Numbered from the stretch's first letter, positions 45,137 through 53,601 are shown. The stretch is DNA of 64,000 nt from Williamsia soli (GCF_017377795.1 NZ_JAFRDR010000009.1:186001-250000), one strand, 5' to 3'. Notes: generated by a model from the letters alone, not told the origin. Translations and numbers: made by a program.

Positions 45137-45469
45137 ATGCCAGGTAATAGTCTATCGGCCGACACAAGTCAGCTACGTCGCGATGGCTCTCGGGTCTTGG
45201 ACGCCTGGGAGACGTGCCAGCCGAAGTTCACGGAGACCACAGGAGGCCTCTCCGCCGTCCAGGCATCACTGAATGGACAAACAGCGAATGCCCTCTCGCA
45301 TCTTCAGAGTCTGTGGTCAGCATCCGACATCCACCTGTCACGCCGTCTCAGTCAACTCGCTGATGGCTATCGCTTGTCCTCCACCGACTACTCCAATACC
45401 GAGACGAAGTCCGCAGAGTCGCTGTCCGCTGTCACCGCCAAGCACGACCACCCTCTGAACTTGGCATGA
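45137..45469 (+). CDS. WXG100-like small protein (type VII secretion)
   Basis: 110 aa, ATG with GAGGGGGAACC upstream. Two helices with a central turn fit the WXG100 hairpin, but the motif is changed to WSAS (LQSLWSASD); no strict W-x-G. It overlaps the next gene by 4 nt (ATGA). Its pairing with a 456-aa protein and two small membrane proteins recalls, from memory, the M. tuberculosis Rv0025-Rv0028 arrangement. It is probably the partner of the following protein in secretion. Confidence 0.6.
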   Translation: MPGNSLSADTSQLRRDGSRVLDAWETCQPKFTETTGGLSAVQASLNGQTANALSHLQSLWSASDIHLSRRLSQLADGYRLSSTDYSNTETKSAESLSAVTAKHDHPLNLA

Positions 45470-46836
45470 TCTCAACGTTTGGCCAGATCGACGAGTGGGA
45501 TGTTCAGCAGCTGGCGACAGCACTCGAATACTGCGGGGTCCGCATCAATCAGTGCACAACATTGACTGCCAGGCTCGATGCTCTCGGTTCTCTCGCAGAC
45601 TGGGCTGGAGAAGGAGGAAATGCCGCCCGATCGGCTTCTGGCACCATCCGAGAAGACATCGACGAGCACGGCCGTCAGGCCTCGCAAGTGCGGTCAGGCA
45701 TCGAGAACGCGATGGCCGAGATGTCGGCAGTCAAGCTGCGGGTTGCCGACACACGTTCATTCGCCTTCGTGCGCGGCTTGGCCGTGGTCGATACCGGCGA
45801 TACAACGAAAGCGATTGTCGTAGGACCAATCTGGGATGATGACGCGAAGGAAGTTGTCAGGGCCAACCTCGATGCGACCAACGCAATGATCTCGGATGCG
45901 CTGATTGCGGCTAACGACGCCGATCGAGATCTCGCCACTGCCATATTGGCGATCGCCGGCCAGATACCGGTCAGCGAAGCAGACCGCCAACGCAATCAGT
46001 CTGCAGCCTTCGAAAAGGCATACCGCCGCAAACCGCTCAGTGAAGCAGACTGGACAATTGCCGAGTTCCTTGACGAGAACACCTCCAAGGATGTGTACGG
46101 CGGGATGGATTCCAACGTGGTAATCACGAAGATAAATCCAGTCGAGGGACAAGGAGTAGTTCGCGGTTCGCTGTTCATCAAAGAACACACGGTTATCGAT
46201 CCGGGGATGTCCGATCCATCGATGAGCTCCCTGACATCCTTGCGCGACTACGGCAACAACCGCGGATTCGATCCCCACTTCGATCCGCAAAATGCGAAGG
46301 GAGCGTTCGTGATCGACTACGAAAACGGATTCGTGATCTACCGGCAGAACCCCACCGTGGACACTTCCGGTCATAAAACCATCGGAGAACCTGACGTTCG
46401 TGTTGACCAAGCGTCGGACGGCACGGTACGACTCGACTACAACTCACCGAATCCATCGGCAAACATCGTTCCGGGCGTCAACGGCGCCGACCTGCTCGGC
46501 AAGCAAGTGAAGGGGACAATCCTAGTTTCACCGACCGTGGACGGACCGCAGGTCAGTGGCACGGTTGGTGACTATCCATCGCTCGAGGTCTACGTCGACC
46601 GACCTGACGGTTCTACTGCGACGCTGCTTCGAGACGACCAGGACAATCACACAGAGCTGGGTCCAGCGATCGAGCTCGGCTCCTACCATATCGTCGGTGA
46701 ACTCCCATCCCAGGACATCCAGAACGAACTTGACTACACACCAGAAGAACGCAGGATTGTGCCACGTATGGCCACAAGTCCTGAAGTGGTCGAACCATCG
46801 TTCGGATCCGGAACGACAAGGCTGACGCCGCCGTGA
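45466..46836 (+). CDS. Large ESX-type protein or effector with N-terminal helical module
   Basis: 456 aa. The N-terminal 200 residues are helical with a WXG100-like layout (SLADWAGEGGNAARSASGTI, W-A-G in place of W-x-G). The C-terminal 220 residues switch to a beta-rich domain (KGAFVIDYENGFVIYRQNP, DGTVRLDYNSPNPSANI, SLEVYVDRPDGSTATLL), the expected place for a toxin or binding domain in type VII secreted proteins. No catalytic motif recognised. Overlaps of 4 nt at both ends make it part of a four-gene unit; membrane proteins follow, as in many toxin-immunity sets. Length and context resemble Rv0026 (recalled, not compared). Confidence 0.6.
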   Translation: MISTFGQIDEWDVQQLATALEYCGVRINQCTTLTARLDALGSLADWAGEGGNAARSASGTIREDIDEHGRQASQVRSGIENAMAEMSAVKLRVADTRSFAFVRGLAVVDTGDTTKAIVVGPIWDDDAKEVVRANLDATNAMISDALIAANDADRDLATAILAIAGQIPVSEADRQRNQSAAFEKAYRRKPLSEADWTIAEFLDENTSKDVYGGMDSNVVITKINPVEGQGVVRGSLFIKEHTVIDPGMSDPSMSSLTSLRDYGNNRGFDPHFDPQNAKGAFVIDYENGFVIYRQNPTVDTSGHKTIGEPDVRVDQASDGTVRLDYNSPNPSANIVPGVNGADLLGKQVKGTILVSPTVDGPQVSGTVGDYPSLEVYVDRPDGSTATLLRDDQDNHTELGPAIELGSYHIVGELPSQDIQNELDYTPEERRIVPRMATSPEVVEPSFGSGTTRLTPP

Positions 46837-47120
46837 GCTTTCAGGACAGGCGCCGCGCACCTACAACGCGAACGTTCTCCCCCGTCGTGGCTCTCGCCAC
46901 CGGTATTCAGCTGAGCATCTACGCCCGTCTCGACGAGGGTGCAATCCTAGCTGCTACCGGAACAATCATCGGCATCAGCATCCTTGTGGCCGTCGCCCTC
47001 CGGACACGCGGTGTCGAAGCGACCAATGCGGCGTCGATAGTGTTCTGGTCGGCGATGGTGCCTGCATTCACAGCCTCCTGCTTCTCAGGTTCCTTTGTGA
47101 TCGCCGGCCTCCTTCGATGA
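46833..47120 (+). CDS. Small membrane protein, possible immunity protein
   Basis: 95 aa, GTG start overlapping the upstream stop (GTGA). Three hydrophobic segments (VVALATGIQLSIYA, ILAATGTIIGISILVAVALR, FWSAMVPAFTASCFSGSFVI). No known family. Position directly after the effector-like gene suggests a membrane immunity protein or secretion partner. Confidence 0.55.
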   Translation: MSFQDRRRAPTTRTFSPVVALATGIQLSIYARLDEGAILAATGTIIGISILVAVALRTRGVEATNAASIVFWSAMVPAFTASCFSGSFVIAGLLR

Positions 47121-47368
47121 CCACAGATCCGGTCACCGAGCCAGCGCGTCAAGATGATGCGTTGACGAAGTCCGTCGGTATCATCGTCGGCACACTCATC
47201 CTGCTAATCGGGATCGCGAGCTACGGGATTCTGTTGTGCTTATACGCGTTCACGTCGTTTCTGCTGTTCTCCCGGCGCTGGGCGTCACTCGGGTGGGCGA
47301 TCCTCAGCGGTGCGCTGGTGGGTGTCGGATTCGCGGTAGGCTATTTCATTCTGGAAGCTCTGCTCTGA
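47117..47368 (+). CDS. Small two-TM membrane protein
   Basis: 83 aa, ATG overlapping the previous stop (ATGA). Two to three TM segments (GIIVGTLILLIGIASYGILL, FLLFSRRWASLGWAILSG, LVGVGFAVGYFILEALL). Last gene of the WXG100-like unit. Its end overlaps the tail of a convergent membrane-protein gene by 23 bp. Confidence 0.55.
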   Translation: MTTDPVTEPARQDDALTKSVGIIVGTLILLIGIASYGILLCLYAFTSFLLFSRRWASLGWAILSGALVGVGFAVGYFILEALL

Positions 47369-47780
47369 GTCTGCGCAGGCTGTACCGGACGGCCGCAATC
47401 GTGACCGTGAGAGCCGGAATGGTGATGTAGCTGGTGGCAACGAAGATCATTGTCCCCCACAGGAAGAACCCGACCAGGACAGCACTGGCAAAGCTGGACG
47501 ACGAAGCGTCGTAACCATCGCCGAGCATTCCGATCACCATCGCGACGGTCACACTGACACTGCAGGCAAGATACGAGACTGGAATCGCCCACAGCAGAGA
47601 TGACCCGAGCAGACGCCGAACGCTAACAACAGCGTTGGTGTTCGCAGTGTGGTCGACCTTGTCGTTGCCGATCTCAGCGTCAGCCACCTCGACACCCACC
47701 CCCAGCGCGTCATCCAAACCCCAGATTCCAGAGCCTTCAATGACTATACCAACCCGAAACCCTCTGAGCCCCTGGTCCAT
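47346..47780 (-). CDS. Membrane protein of unknown function
   Basis: 144 aa; start uncertain (ATG 47780 without strong RBS; later starts possible). Residues about 60-85 (LLWAIPVSYLACSVSVTVAM), 95-115 and 115-135 (VLVGFFLWGTMIFVATSYIT) form three TM segments, ending in a basic cytoplasmic tail (RYSLRRLRAE). The first 50 residues are less convincing. It converges on the WXG100-like unit and may be another accessory membrane protein. Confidence 0.45.
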   Translation of the reverse strand: MDQGLRGFRVGIVIEGSGIWGLDDALGVGVEVADAEIGNDKVDHTANTNAVVSVRRLLGSSLLWAIPVSYLACSVSVTVAMVIGMLGDGYDASSSSFASAVLVGFFLWGTMIFVATSYITIPALTVTIAAVRYSLRRLRAELPE

Positions 47781-47889
47781 CGGACTCTTCGCGTCCCGTA
47801 ACGATCCTCTGCCGATACCTCAGAGCTTAAAAGCCCGAGATCTAATTACGGTCGTCGCCCTTCCTTACCCACTGCTGCCGCAGTCTTCC

Positions 47890-49125
47890 CTATCCGTTCC
47901 AGGCAACGTTGTGTTCTGCGGCAAGGCTTATGGCGTCGAGCAGTACAGACCAAAACTGTTCGATTTCCATACGCTTTTGTCGGCAACGCTCAACCTGACT
48001 GTCAGGGTAGTCGTGCGAGATCGCATACTCCTCCATCGCCAACCGTTCCTCGATCAGCTTGCTGCAGATGCGCGCATACCGACGAAGCATTGGAGCATTC
48101 GCTCGGCAGGACCGCGTGATTGCTTCGGGAGTCGTCTTTGGATCCTCGGCAAAATCCGCCATCAACTTCGTGAGACCACCGGGTAAATCATCCGGTGAAA
48201 AATCCTCATGTGCAACCACTTCCGGGTGAAATTGTTCGACGATATCGATTGATCCGTCGTGGCAGTACTCCAACCAAGCTGCCAGTGCGCTCAACAGATT
48301 CGCGGAGTGATAGACCGAGGCTTCTACGGCTCGCACGCCGAAAACATGCCCCTTGGTAACAACAACCGAGATCTCGGGCCACCGCGACGAATGCTCAGCG
48401 ACCACCGCGCCAAGTAGGTCCATGTCAGGCGTTCCGTGCGCCAGGATCGTGCAGAATTCGAGCCTCGTCGCCTGCGGCGATACCAGGAGCTTTGAATACA
48501 CGCCATCAAGCGTCATGAAGCGAATAGCGTTGTCATCGATCTCAACCGTGTCGCAGCTGTCCTCGGCCAAAGTGCGGCGAGCCATTTCCAGTAGGTGAGC
48601 TGCATCGCGCGGGACCACTCCAAAACTCACGCGCTCGCGTGACAAGTTCTCTGTTTCTCGCGGTGTCGGCATGGTCGGCTTTTCGAACTTGGGACCGAAC
48701 GGGTCGTGCACGTCCAGCACCGACCGGTCCTCGATCTCCCATACTTCGCGCAACGCCCGAACTACTGCCGAGACAAGTTCACCCACGCTTCTCTTCCCGA
48801 CCTCGTGGATAGTCGTCCCGTTGCGTAGTTCGCGCCAACCCAGGTCAACTAGCGAGGTATATCGCGCACGCATTGCGCGGTACTCGTCAGATGTGAAGCA
48901 TACTGGAAACGCAGAACCGCTGACCGTGCATCGTAGGCGACCCGAACCCGTTCTAGTGAAGGCCAAGATCGGACGGTGTCCACCCAGGTCGGTGCGGGCG
49001 ATCTCGACGAACTCCTCACGCTTGAGAGTCGCCAACCGCCCTTCCAGTCGCTCGGCCAGCGCGCCCCACTCCAGCTCCGCACACGCATCGAAATCGATGT
49101 CGTCGTCGAACTCGAATTCCCCCAC
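47890..49125 (-). CDS. Putative type VII secretion chaperone (YbjN/T3SS-chaperone-like)
   Basis: 411 aa if started at GTG 49125, preceded by GGGGAGGGCATT; a longer frame to 49176 exists but has no RBS. Two similar alpha/beta domains: the first about 20-120 (AELEWGALAERLEGRLATLK, FPVCFTSDEYRAMRARY), the second about 190-290 (AAHLLEMARRTLAEDSCDTV, MDLLGAVVAEHSSRWPE). They resemble the YbjN/type III chaperone-like domains (TY-Chap) found beside WXG100 genes. The tail is helical. A role in holding the 456-aa protein before export is inferred from context only. Confidence 0.5.
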   Translation of the reverse strand: MGEFEFDDDIDFDACAELEWGALAERLEGRLATLKREEFVEIARTDLGGHRPILAFTRTGSGRLRCTVSGSAFPVCFTSDEYRAMRARYTSLVDLGWRELRNGTTIHEVGKRSVGELVSAVVRALREVWEIEDRSVLDVHDPFGPKFEKPTMPTPRETENLSRERVSFGVVPRDAAHLLEMARRTLAEDSCDTVEIDDNAIRFMTLDGVYSKLLVSPQATRLEFCTILAHGTPDMDLLGAVVAEHSSRWPEISVVVTKGHVFGVRAVEASVYHSANLLSALAAWLEYCHDGSIDIVEQFHPEVVAHEDFSPDDLPGGLTKLMADFAEDPKTTPEAITRSCRANAPMLRRYARICSKLIEERLAMEEYAISHDYPDSQVERCRQKRMEIEQFWSVLLDAISLAAEHNVAWNG

Positions 49126-49217
49126 AATGCCCTCCCCAGTGCATCGATGATCAATGAGGGAGACAGTAGAACGCACCTACGACAACGCTGCCCGACCCGG
49201 TTCGCCACACTGGGGCA

Positions 49218-49588
49218 ATGACCGAGCTCGCCGACACCGTCCTGACTCTCATCCGGACTCGCGCCGATCTGCACTGGCGATCCAAGACCACCGCCCATGG
49301 CGACCAGATGCTCAGGGCCGTCGATATCCTCTCCGCAGCCGCCGGGACCGACCCCGCCGACGTCTTCGCCGTCAGCCAGAAGGCCTTCGCGTCCTCACCG
49401 AAGCTGATCATGCGGGCCGACGATTCCGACGGGATCATGGGCGACGCGATTCGCGCCTGCTCGACATCCATGCTGACACCGCTGCGCCGGCTGGCGTCTC
49501 CCCCACCACCTTGGTGACATGGATGATCAAGCTCCAGTTCGTGAACGAGTGCAACCCGACAGATTGCCGCTCAGCCGGCCTCACCTGA
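49218..49588 (+). pseudogene. Fragment of a DUF6880-like protein, frameshifted
   Basis: Frame one (from ATG 49218): LADTVLTLIRTRADLHWRSK, HGDQMLRAVDILSAA, ADVFAVSQKAFASSPKLIMR, up to DGIMGD. From about 49450 the family-like sequence goes on in the next frame (SRLLDIHADTAAPAGVSPTT, then WMIKLQFVNEC). This matches the C-terminal part of DUF6880-type proteins as I know them; the large N-terminal part is missing. A shift and truncation make it non-functional. A long hairpin follows. Confidence 0.5.
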
Positions 49589-49603
49589 TCCACCTCGTGC
49601 CTC

Positions 49604-49667
49604 CCCGCTCGCAAAACTTGGTCCCGCTCGCTCCGTAACGCGAGCGGGGCCAAGTTCTGTGAGCGGG
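49604..49667. repeat. Long imperfect palindrome, copy 1
   Basis: Arms 49604-49630 and 49641-49667 pair at 24 of 27 positions around a 10-nt loop. The core GGGGCCAAGTTCTGTGAGCG recurs with one change in the copy at 52039-52107. It lies after the DUF6880-like fragment and before arsR-like gene promoter and may act as a terminator or be a small mobile palindrome. Confidence 0.75.
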
Positions 49668-49697
49668 AGATAATTAAGCGCATCCCCTGGCGAAATT

Positions 49698-49715
49698 GGT
49701 AACCGATCAGTTACC
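49698..49715. promoter_or_regulatory. Candidate ArsR-type operator
   Basis: GGTAACCGATCAGTTACC: arms GGTAAC/GTTACC are exact and the inner GATC is symmetric, with one mismatched pair. It ends 8 bp before the GTG start of the ArsR-like gene, so binding would block that promoter or the start itself. Autoregulation is inferred. Confidence 0.6.
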
Positions 49716-49723
49716 GTTCATCC

Positions 49724-50128
49724 GTGAGCGTCTTCGAGGCCATTGCCGACCCGGTACGGCGTCGTATCCTGCTCACCCTGGTCGACGGCCCCACACGAGT
49801 GGTCGATCTCTGCTCGCATCTGTCTGACGCACAACCGATCTCGCGTCCGGCGGTGAGCCGCCACCTGCGGGTGCTCGCGGAAGCGGGACTGGTCGTCGCC
49901 GAGGACAGAGGACGCGAACGGCACTACCGCCTGGAGTCGCAGCCCCTCGACGAGGTTCGCCGATTCATCACCGACCTGACAGCAGAGGCCGCACCGGGCA
50001 ACCGACGTCCGCCGATACCCGAATCAGCACTCGACGCCCTCGACACCGAGATTCGCCGCACCGTCCGACAGCGGCGCCGCGCGCCGGCACCACACACGTC
50101 GACCACCCATCACGAGGAGACTGCATGA
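49724..50128 (+). CDS. ArsR-family HTH regulator
   Basis: 134 aa, GTG start. VFEAIADPVRRRILLTLVDG is the standard N-terminus of ArsR/SmtB-type regulators that pair with SRPBCC proteins; the recognition helix is ISRPAVSRHLRVLAEAGLVV, followed by the wing GRERHYRLE. No Cys metal motif is present in the HTH, so metal sensing is unlikely. It overlaps the SRPBCC gene by 4 nt (ATGA). Such pairs are common and the regulator usually controls its own operon. Confidence 0.85.
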   Translation: MSVFEAIADPVRRRILLTLVDGPTRVVDLCSHLSDAQPISRPAVSRHLRVLAEAGLVVAEDRGRERHYRLESQPLDEVRRFITDLTAEAAPGNRRPPIPESALDALDTEIRRTVRQRRRAPAPHTSTTHHEETA

Positions 50129-50643
50129 CCACCACACCGACCGGCCTGTTCAGCCAGCGCGACGAAGGCGACGCGGTCTCGTTCGTCCGCACCTTCAACG
50201 CCCCGATCGACGACGTGTGGGCAGCCGTCACCGAATCCGACCGGCTGGCCCGCTGGATCGGCTTCTTCACAGGCGACCCCGAACAGGGTCACGTCGAGTT
50301 CACCATGAACGCCGAGGGTGATGACGTCACGCCCGCCCGCTACGACATCCGACGCTGCGAACCGCCCCGAATCCTGCAGGTGCACACCACCGACGACTTC
50401 GGGACGTGGGACCTCATCGTCGAATTGGTCGAGAAGGACAATGTCACCACCTTGACGCTGAGCCAGATCATCCACGACCCGACGACCATCGAGAACACCG
50501 GCCCAGGCTGGGAGTACTACCTCGACCGCCTGGTCGCCGCACTCACCGGCGCCGATCCGGGTGCCATCGACTTCGACGACTACTACCCGGCCCAGCAGGA
50601 GTACTACCTGGCCATTCAGGGGAAGCTGACCGGCGGGAAGTAG
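50125..50643 (+). CDS. SRPBCC/AHSA1-domain protein
   Basis: 172 aa. VSFVRTFNAPIDDVWAAVTE and LARWIGFFTGDP open an AHSA1-like START-fold; WDLIVELVEKDNVTTLTLSQ and GWEYYLDRLVAALTG complete it. The fold binds a hydrophobic ligand in a deep pocket, ligand unknown. Translation is coupled to the ArsR-like gene. Length is near that of related proteins. Confidence 0.85.
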   Translation: MTTTPTGLFSQRDEGDAVSFVRTFNAPIDDVWAAVTESDRLARWIGFFTGDPEQGHVEFTMNAEGDDVTPARYDIRRCEPPRILQVHTTDDFGTWDLIVELVEKDNVTTLTLSQIIHDPTTIENTGPGWEYYLDRLVAALTGADPGAIDFDDYYPAQQEYYLAIQGKLTGGK

Positions 50644-50664
50644 CCACCGGCGGCCTCAGCTCGT

Positions 50665-51267
50665 TCAGTCACGCCCGGATGCGGTGCGAACATGCGCGCG
50701 TTCGCCTTGTTTTCCGACCAGGCTGAGGAACTCCACGGGTCCTGAGCTCGTTGCACCGAACCAGTGCGGGGTGCGGGTGTCGAACTCGGCTGCCTCGCCG
50801 GGTTCCAGGACGAGATCGAGTTCGCCGAGTACCAGTCGGAGCCTGCCGTTGAGAACGAAAGCCCAGTCGAAACCGTCGTGCGTGCGGAGAACTGGTGTGG
50901 TGTCGTCGCGCCCGACAGGCAGAACGAACTTGTAGGCCTGAATACCCCCGGGCCGCCGACTCAGGGGCACGACGGTCGAGCCGTCCTTGGTGGGCAGCGG
51001 ACGCATGTTGATGCGCGGATCTCCGGTCGGCGGCGCATCGACCAGCTCGTCCAAGGTGACGCCGTACGCGCGGGCCAGAGGCAGCAGCTGCTCAAGGGTG
51101 GGGCGTCGCAAGCCGGCTTCGAGTCTGGACAACGTGCTCGTCGAAATCCCCGTCTCCTCGGCGAGATCGATCAACGTGATCTCACGTCGCTGCCGCAGTT
51201 GCTTGAGTCGGGGCCCTACGGCGTCGAGTGTGCGATCGGTCAGTTCACGTGCACGTTCGGTGTCCAT
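50665..51267 (-). CDS. XRE-family regulator with C-terminal cupin
   Basis: 200 aa. Residues 15-75: HTH (LKQLRQRREITLIDLAEETG, ISTSTLSRLEAGLRRP). Residues about 105-190: cupin beta-barrel (HDGFDWAFVLNGRLRLVLGE, LEPGEAAEFDTRTPHWFG, with His ligands). Proteins of this type sense small molecules and often control amine or peptide metabolism. It is divergent from the methyltransferase gene (102 bp apart), its likely target. It converges on the SRPBCC gene with 21 bp between stops. Confidence 0.85.
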   Translation of the reverse strand: MDTERARELTDRTLDAVGPRLKQLRQRREITLIDLAEETGISTSTLSRLEAGLRRPTLEQLLPLARAYGVTLDELVDAPPTGDPRINMRPLPTKDGSTVVPLSRRPGGIQAYKFVLPVGRDDTTPVLRTHDGFDWAFVLNGRLRLVLGELDLVLEPGEAAEFDTRTPHWFGATSSGPVEFLSLVGKQGERAHVRTASGRD

Positions 51268-51369
51268 GGGGTTTCATTTTGCCATTCGGCAACATTGTTT
51301 GCGTTTCAGATCGACTCTGGCCATCCTCGAAGAACAGCCCACTCACCCGAACGATCAGAAGGACCCCCG

Positions 51370-52014
51370 ATGACGCATGCGTTCGACAAGAATTACTGGG
51401 ACGACGTCTGGCAGGGCCATCGCGCCGCAGCGATGGCCGCCGGTGAGCCCAACCCTCACCTCGTGCGCGAAATCGCCGATCTGACACCGGGTACCGCCCT
51501 CGAAGCGGGTTGCGGCGCCGGCACCGAAGCGATCTGGCTAGCGAGCCGTGGCTGGCAGGTCACCGCTGCGGACATTGCCGCCGACGCCCTGGCTCGCGCC
51601 GCCGAACGCGCCGCCGCGAGTGAGGTCTCCGGTCAGGTGCACTGGGTCGAGGCCGACCTGTCCACGTGGGTGCCCGAGACCCATTTCGACCTCGTCACAA
51701 CCCATTACGCCCATCCCGCAATGCCTCAACTCGACTTCTACGACCGTATAGCCTCGTGGGTCGCCCCCGGTGGCACGCTGTTCATCGTCGGCCACCTCCA
51801 TCACGACAACCACGGAGCAACAGGCGAACACGGGCATGGTCACGAGCACCCGCCAGCCGAGGCCTCGGCGACAGCGGCGAGCATCACCGCACGCCTGGAT
51901 CCGACCGTCTGGGAGGTCGCGACGGCCAGCGAGTCACACCGCACCATGACCGGACACGATGGCCGCGAGACCCCGATCCACGATGTCGTCGTGAAAGCCA
52001 TCCGGAGGGCCTGA
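51370..52014 (+). CDS. Class I SAM-dependent methyltransferase
   Basis: 214 aa from ATG 51370 (start of MTHAFDKNYWDDVWQGH). Motif I LEAGCGAGTEAIWLASRGW binds SAM; motif II-like VTAADIAADAL; FDLVTTHYAH is motif IV. A His-rich loop (HLHHDNHGA, then EHGHGHEHPP) is unusual and could bind metal, as in some thiopurine- or tellurite-type methyltransferases; substrate unknown. A longer upstream frame has no support. Probably controlled by the divergent XRE-cupin regulator. Confidence 0.8.
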   Translation: MTHAFDKNYWDDVWQGHRAAAMAAGEPNPHLVREIADLTPGTALEAGCGAGTEAIWLASRGWQVTAADIAADALARAAERAAASEVSGQVHWVEADLSTWVPETHFDLVTTHYAHPAMPQLDFYDRIASWVAPGGTLFIVGHLHHDNHGATGEHGHGHEHPPAEASATAASITARLDPTVWEVATASESHRTMTGHDGRETPIHDVVVKAIRRA

Positions 52015-52038
52015 GCGATTCGGTACGTCATACCGGCT

Positions 52039-52107
52039 CACTTCGCTCGGGAACTTCGCCCTGCTCGTGAAATAACGCGTGCGGGGCGAAGTTCTGTGAG
52101 CGAAGTG
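52039..52107. repeat. Long imperfect palindrome, copy 2
   Basis: Arms 52039-52067 and 52078-52107, loop of about 10 nt. Right arm contains GGGGCGAAGTTCTGTGAGCG, one base different from copy 1. It sits between convergent genes (methyltransferase + and hydrolase -), where a two-way terminator is expected. Confidence 0.75.
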
Positions 52108-52114
52108 CGGAAGG

Positions 52115-53359
52115 TCAAGACTCGAACCGCTCCCCCAGCCACCCACCGATCTCGGCAGCGGCCAAACTCGCGCCGGTGGGCGCGCCTTCGCGGATCGGAC
52201 CACCGAAGTGAGTTCCCTCGACACGCACATGCGTGACGTCGTCCGAACCGAAGGCGGCGACCATCTCAGCAGCATCATCCGGGAAACACGCCTGGTCGCC
52301 GGTCAATTCGACGAACAGCGTCGGCACCTGCACCCCAGGAGCGCACCGCACGAACGCGGCATTGCTCGACAGCCCCGACCACGTCGACAACCACGCATCG
52401 GCGGTCGACAAGCGGCCAAAGCCAACGAGTCCGTAGTTCGTCAGATCAGGCCGGCGCCCGAACAGCGAGCCGTAAGGACGGTCGTTCGGACTGAGTGACG
52501 GATCGACGAACCGCAGATCAGCGTCGGTCCGATACACCGTCAACACCCGTGGCGCCAACGCCGCTCGACGATCCGACGGGTCACCGGACTTCTTGAAACG
52601 AGCACGCGCATCGGCACTCTCAGCGACATACCCGCGCGCGACAGCGTCAAGTCGCTCCACCCGCGCACGCTGCGCCGCCCGATAGCGCTCGATGAACTCC
52701 GGCGCATAAGACGACGCACCGGGCGCATCGACGAAACCGTTGGCCGGGTCGAAGGCATTCAGCGCCGGATCCACACTCAGCGGATCACTCTCATCCACCA
52801 CCGACGGATCGATGAGCCGCAGCAGCAACTCCCCCTGCCCGGGATGTGGCGCCATGAACAGCGCACCGTCCGGCAGCGGCATGTCGGCACCCGCCAGGTC
52901 CACGGGCCGACCTGCCGGCGTCACGGCCAACCGCTCACCCGGCGCGAGGCCCGCCTGCTGGTGGTAGAACGAAAACAGCGTCCCGCCACCGGAGTGGCCG
53001 AGGGTGATCACCGAATCGAAGACGTTGTCGCGCAGGAATACCTGCCCTGCCGCGACATCGAGAAGCGCCTGTTCGTGCACCAGGCTCAAGTCGTTGTTCA
53101 CTGACCTCGTGCCCTGCGTCCAGACCGCGAACCCGCGGGCCAGCAGTTCGGGCACCAGCACGTGATGGGTCAGATCCTGCCGCGGGTGCATCAAAGCAAC
53201 CACGGTTCGGGCCGACGGGACTGTGCGGAGCACACCGGACACCTTCGCGCCATCAGCCGTGGTCAGCTCATGCACCGACGTCGCGGTCTCGGACGGTTGC
53301 TCCGCGGAGTCGATGTAGCGGCCGGCGCCCAGTCGCGCGCCGGCATCAGCAACACTCAC
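52115..53359 (-). CDS. Alpha/beta hydrolase
   Basis: 414 aa from GTG 53359, which overlaps the upstream stop (GTGA); the frame extends to 53452 without support. TVVALMHPRQDLTHHVLVPE (first strand and oxyanion region) and VITLGHSGGGTLFSFYHQQA (nucleophile elbow G-H-S-G-G) are clear; a C-terminal His (VRVEGTHFGG) and an acid near LFVELTGDQACF complete the triad. Longer than typical, with a large cap insertion (about 165-310). Last gene of the minus arm of the catabolic locus; it likely hydrolyses an ester or a ring-cleavage product. Confidence 0.8.
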   Translation of the reverse strand: MSVADAGARLGAGRYIDSAEQPSETATSVHELTTADGAKVSGVLRTVPSARTVVALMHPRQDLTHHVLVPELLARGFAVWTQGTRSVNNDLSLVHEQALLDVAAGQVFLRDNVFDSVITLGHSGGGTLFSFYHQQAGLAPGERLAVTPAGRPVDLAGADMPLPDGALFMAPHPGQGELLLRLIDPSVVDESDPLSVDPALNAFDPANGFVDAPGASSYAPEFIERYRAAQRARVERLDAVARGYVAESADARARFKKSGDPSDRRAALAPRVLTVYRTDADLRFVDPSLSPNDRPYGSLFGRRPDLTNYGLVGFGRLSTADAWLSTWSGLSSNAAFVRCAPGVQVPTLFVELTGDQACFPDDAAEMVAAFGSDDVTHVRVEGTHFGGPIREGAPTGASLAAAEIGGWLGERFES

Positions 53360-53601
53360 AGCGGTTCCACCTTCAACGCGTCTTTGTCCCACTGAGTGAT
53401 TCGGGAATCCAGCAGCCCGGAGACGCTGCTGTACCAGACCGCGTGCCGACATCCGGTCGCTCGCCGGTCGATCACGATGGGCCCCTCGGCGACAACGCGA
53501 AAGTAGGGCCCCACATGATCGACAGTGACATCAGGATCCTCGCCCGCGACCGCCGCGACCGGCTTGTTCTCGGGAACATCCAGAATGAAGAATGTGGTCA
53601 T
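53356..53601 (-). CDS. 81-aa protein of the catabolic operon
   Basis: From ATG 53601 (ATGA overlap with the VOC gene stop); ends in a GTGA overlap with the hydrolase. FFILDVPENKPVAAVAGEDP, HVGPYFRVVAEGPIVIDRR and WYSSVSGLL are readable; beta-rich, soluble. I do not recognise the family. Its strict coupling to both neighbours suggests a subunit or helper. Confidence 0.6.
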   Translation of the reverse strand: MTTFFILDVPENKPVAAVAGEDPDVTVDHVGPYFRVVAEGPIVIDRRATGCRHAVWYSSVSGLLDSRITQWDKDALKVEPL

